Shown: positions 63,295 through 64,000 of the stretch, piece after piece
Numbering within the stretch: the first letter of the stretch is position 1
Layout of the letters: each line of letters starts with the position of its first letter
Source of the DNA: Acaryochloris sp. CCMEE 5410
GTDB taxonomy: Bacteria > Cyanobacteriota > Cyanobacteriia > Thermosynechococcales > Thermosynechococcaceae
Length of the DNA stretch: 64,000 nt
Direction of reading: 5' to 3'
Assembly (NCBI RefSeq): GCF_000238775.2
Contig: NZ_AFEJ02000003.1
Coordinates: 124,001 to 188,000, forward strand
Program-made: the position numbers and the translations under genes
Notes under the pieces: model-generated
Databases searched by the model: none
What the model was told of the DNA's origin: nothing
The model's input: the letters and a program-made list of their open reading frames with translations, nothing else

Positions 63295-64000
63295 TCAAAG
63301 TAAATCGGAATGGCTAATACCATAGGGTTCCAACTTATGGATCAATCTATTCACAGCCACCATACGATTCCTAGCTGAATTTGCAAACTCAGCAAATCTG
63401 CGAACCTCGCTCTTTAAAACGCTCTGTGCTGATTCAGTGGAAGGTGGAACGACTAAAACATCTACGAGTGTTGCAAAAGATTTTCCGGCTGATGCCCTCA
63501 AGATGCGTCCCCTTCGTTGCACAAACTGGCGTTCTGATGAGTCACTTGCCAGAATAATGGCTAAATCTGTTTCTGGGATATCTACACCCTCGTCCAAACA
63601 CTTAACTGCTACTAATGCATCCAAACGCCCGCTGGCAAATTCTGATAACAATCCTTTGCGGTTGACGTCATCTGAGGAGTAGCGTGCAGCTCGAAAGCCT
63701 TGATGAGTTAGGAGCCGACTCGCCTCAGTTGCTTGCTCAATATCTGCACAGTAAACCATAGCTTTTCGAGGAGGGTGCTTCCTAATAATGCTGTCCAACA
63801 CTGACAGTTTCGATGAAGCTGACTTAAGAATATTGGCTCGACGGATGGCTAGACGTTTCCCTTGCTCATGTTCTTCTTCATCCTTACTGTTCAACAGACG
63901 GCCAATCTTTGCAGTCAATTCCTTAAAGTCGTCGTACTCATCATCCGATAGTTCGGCCACATAAACGTGATATTCGTATTCACAGAGAATACCCACTGCG
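63295..64000 (-). CDS. SF2 helicase, C-terminal part; likely dnd-linked restriction helicase (cut by window end)
   Basis: The frame runs off the window end. Visible is the second RecA domain of a DEAD/DEAH-type SF2 helicase: ALVAVKCLDEGVDIPETDLAIIL (motif V) and SERQFVQRRGRILR (motif VI with the arginine finger), and before it PRKAMVYCADIEQATEASRLL (motif IV). This matches the C-terminus of the helicase family annotated as 'DNA phosphorothioation system restriction enzyme'. It leads the operon helicase - 66 aa - SMC ATPase - 133 aa. The N-terminal Walker A/DEAH half lies beyond the window. The gene set recalls PbeABCD, reported in archaea as a phosphorothioation-dependent block on phage replication; the assignment is inference. 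Confidence 0.8.
   Translation of the reverse strand, partial: AVGILCEYEYHVYVAELSDDEYDDFKELTAKIGRLLNSKDEEEHEQGKRLAIRRANILKSASSKLSVLDSIIRKHPPRKAMVYCADIEQATEASRLLTHQGFRAARYSSDDVNRKGLLSEFASGRLDALVAVKCLDEGVDIPETDLAIILASDSSERQFVQRRGRILRASAGKSFATLVDVLVVPPSTESAQSVLKSEVRRFAEFANSARNRMVAVNRLIHKLEPYGISHSDLL

Noticed and set aside
58857-64000. DndF/G/H restriction proteins
   Set aside because: None of the genes here shows the DptF or DptH features I know; the set fits a helicase plus SMC-type module instead.
1-64000. tRNA or rRNA genes as integration targets
   Set aside because: I recognised no tRNA cloverleaf or rRNA sequence in any intergenic gap.

Overview
The window comes from a cyanobacterium, most likely a plasmid or accessory island. 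The evidence is the cyanobacterial octamer GCGATCGC (HIP1) at about 1353, 10497, 12929, 13672, 15942, 26677, 41557, 45308 and 45487, cyanobacterial-style TPR-CHAT and pentapeptide-repeat genes, and mid-40s G+C by eye. I saw no HIP1 site from 45.5 kb to the end, which fits a separately acquired dnd locus. Tyrosine and serine recombinases, Tn3-family elements and broken genes occur throughout. The organisation resembles Acaryochloris plasmids, but I cannot assign a species.

Layout. (1) 0-1.55 kb: C-terminal half of an RND efflux pump. (2) 1.58-6.81 kb: a complete Tn3-family transposon with tnpA, an HTH/zinc-ribbon regulator and a tyrosine recombinase between 38-bp inverted repeats. (3) 6.8-16.1 kb: the tail of a truncated RTX/FG-GAP protein, a decayed integrase, an integrase fused to a pRiA4b ORF-3-like domain, an AT-rich stretch with a split membrane protein, an Rpn/DUF2887-type nuclease, a pentapeptide-repeat protein and a second large integrase. 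(4) 16.1-19.4 and 37.0-40.3 kb: two almost identical single-gene Tn3-family elements in direct orientation, both with dead tnpA. They bracket 17.6 kb holding a conjugative coupling-protein remnant, three plasmid-type genes, a type I restriction-modification operon with an embedded GmrSD-like DUF262/DUF1524 gene, a short integrase, a two-gene CBASS (patatin-type CapV plus CD-NTase) and a YhcG-like DUF1016 nuclease. (5) 40.35-45.7 kb: a TPR-CHAT protease gene beheaded by the second Tn3 copy, followed by genes for a CBS-like protein, a coiled-coil membrane protein and a SAF-like membrane protein. (6) 45.9-64 kb: a DNA phosphorothioation (dnd) locus. It has the dnd-associated methyltransferase, dndA, a broken dndC paralogue, dndBCDE, a divergent GHKL ATPase and a four-gene overlapping operon (helicase, 66-aa protein, zinc-hook SMC-like ATPase, 133-aa protein) that is probably the phosphorothioation-dependent restriction or replication-arrest module. 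A serine-recombinase element is inserted in the locus.

Working together: DndA supplies sulfur, DndC/D/E install phosphorothioates, DndB probably represses through TACG-type palindromes next to dndC and dndB, and the helicase operon would use the mark to tell self from non-self. The type I system, GmrSD-like protein, CBASS and YhcG-like nuclease form a second, physically separate defence block framed by the Tn3 copies. The parts most worth a second look are the homopolymer-only decay of the twin tnpA genes, the TGA at an Fe-S cysteine codon of the dndC paralogue, the dnd operators, and the two poorly described gene groups (GHKL ATPase beside dnd; CHAT/CBS/coiled-coil/SAF row).
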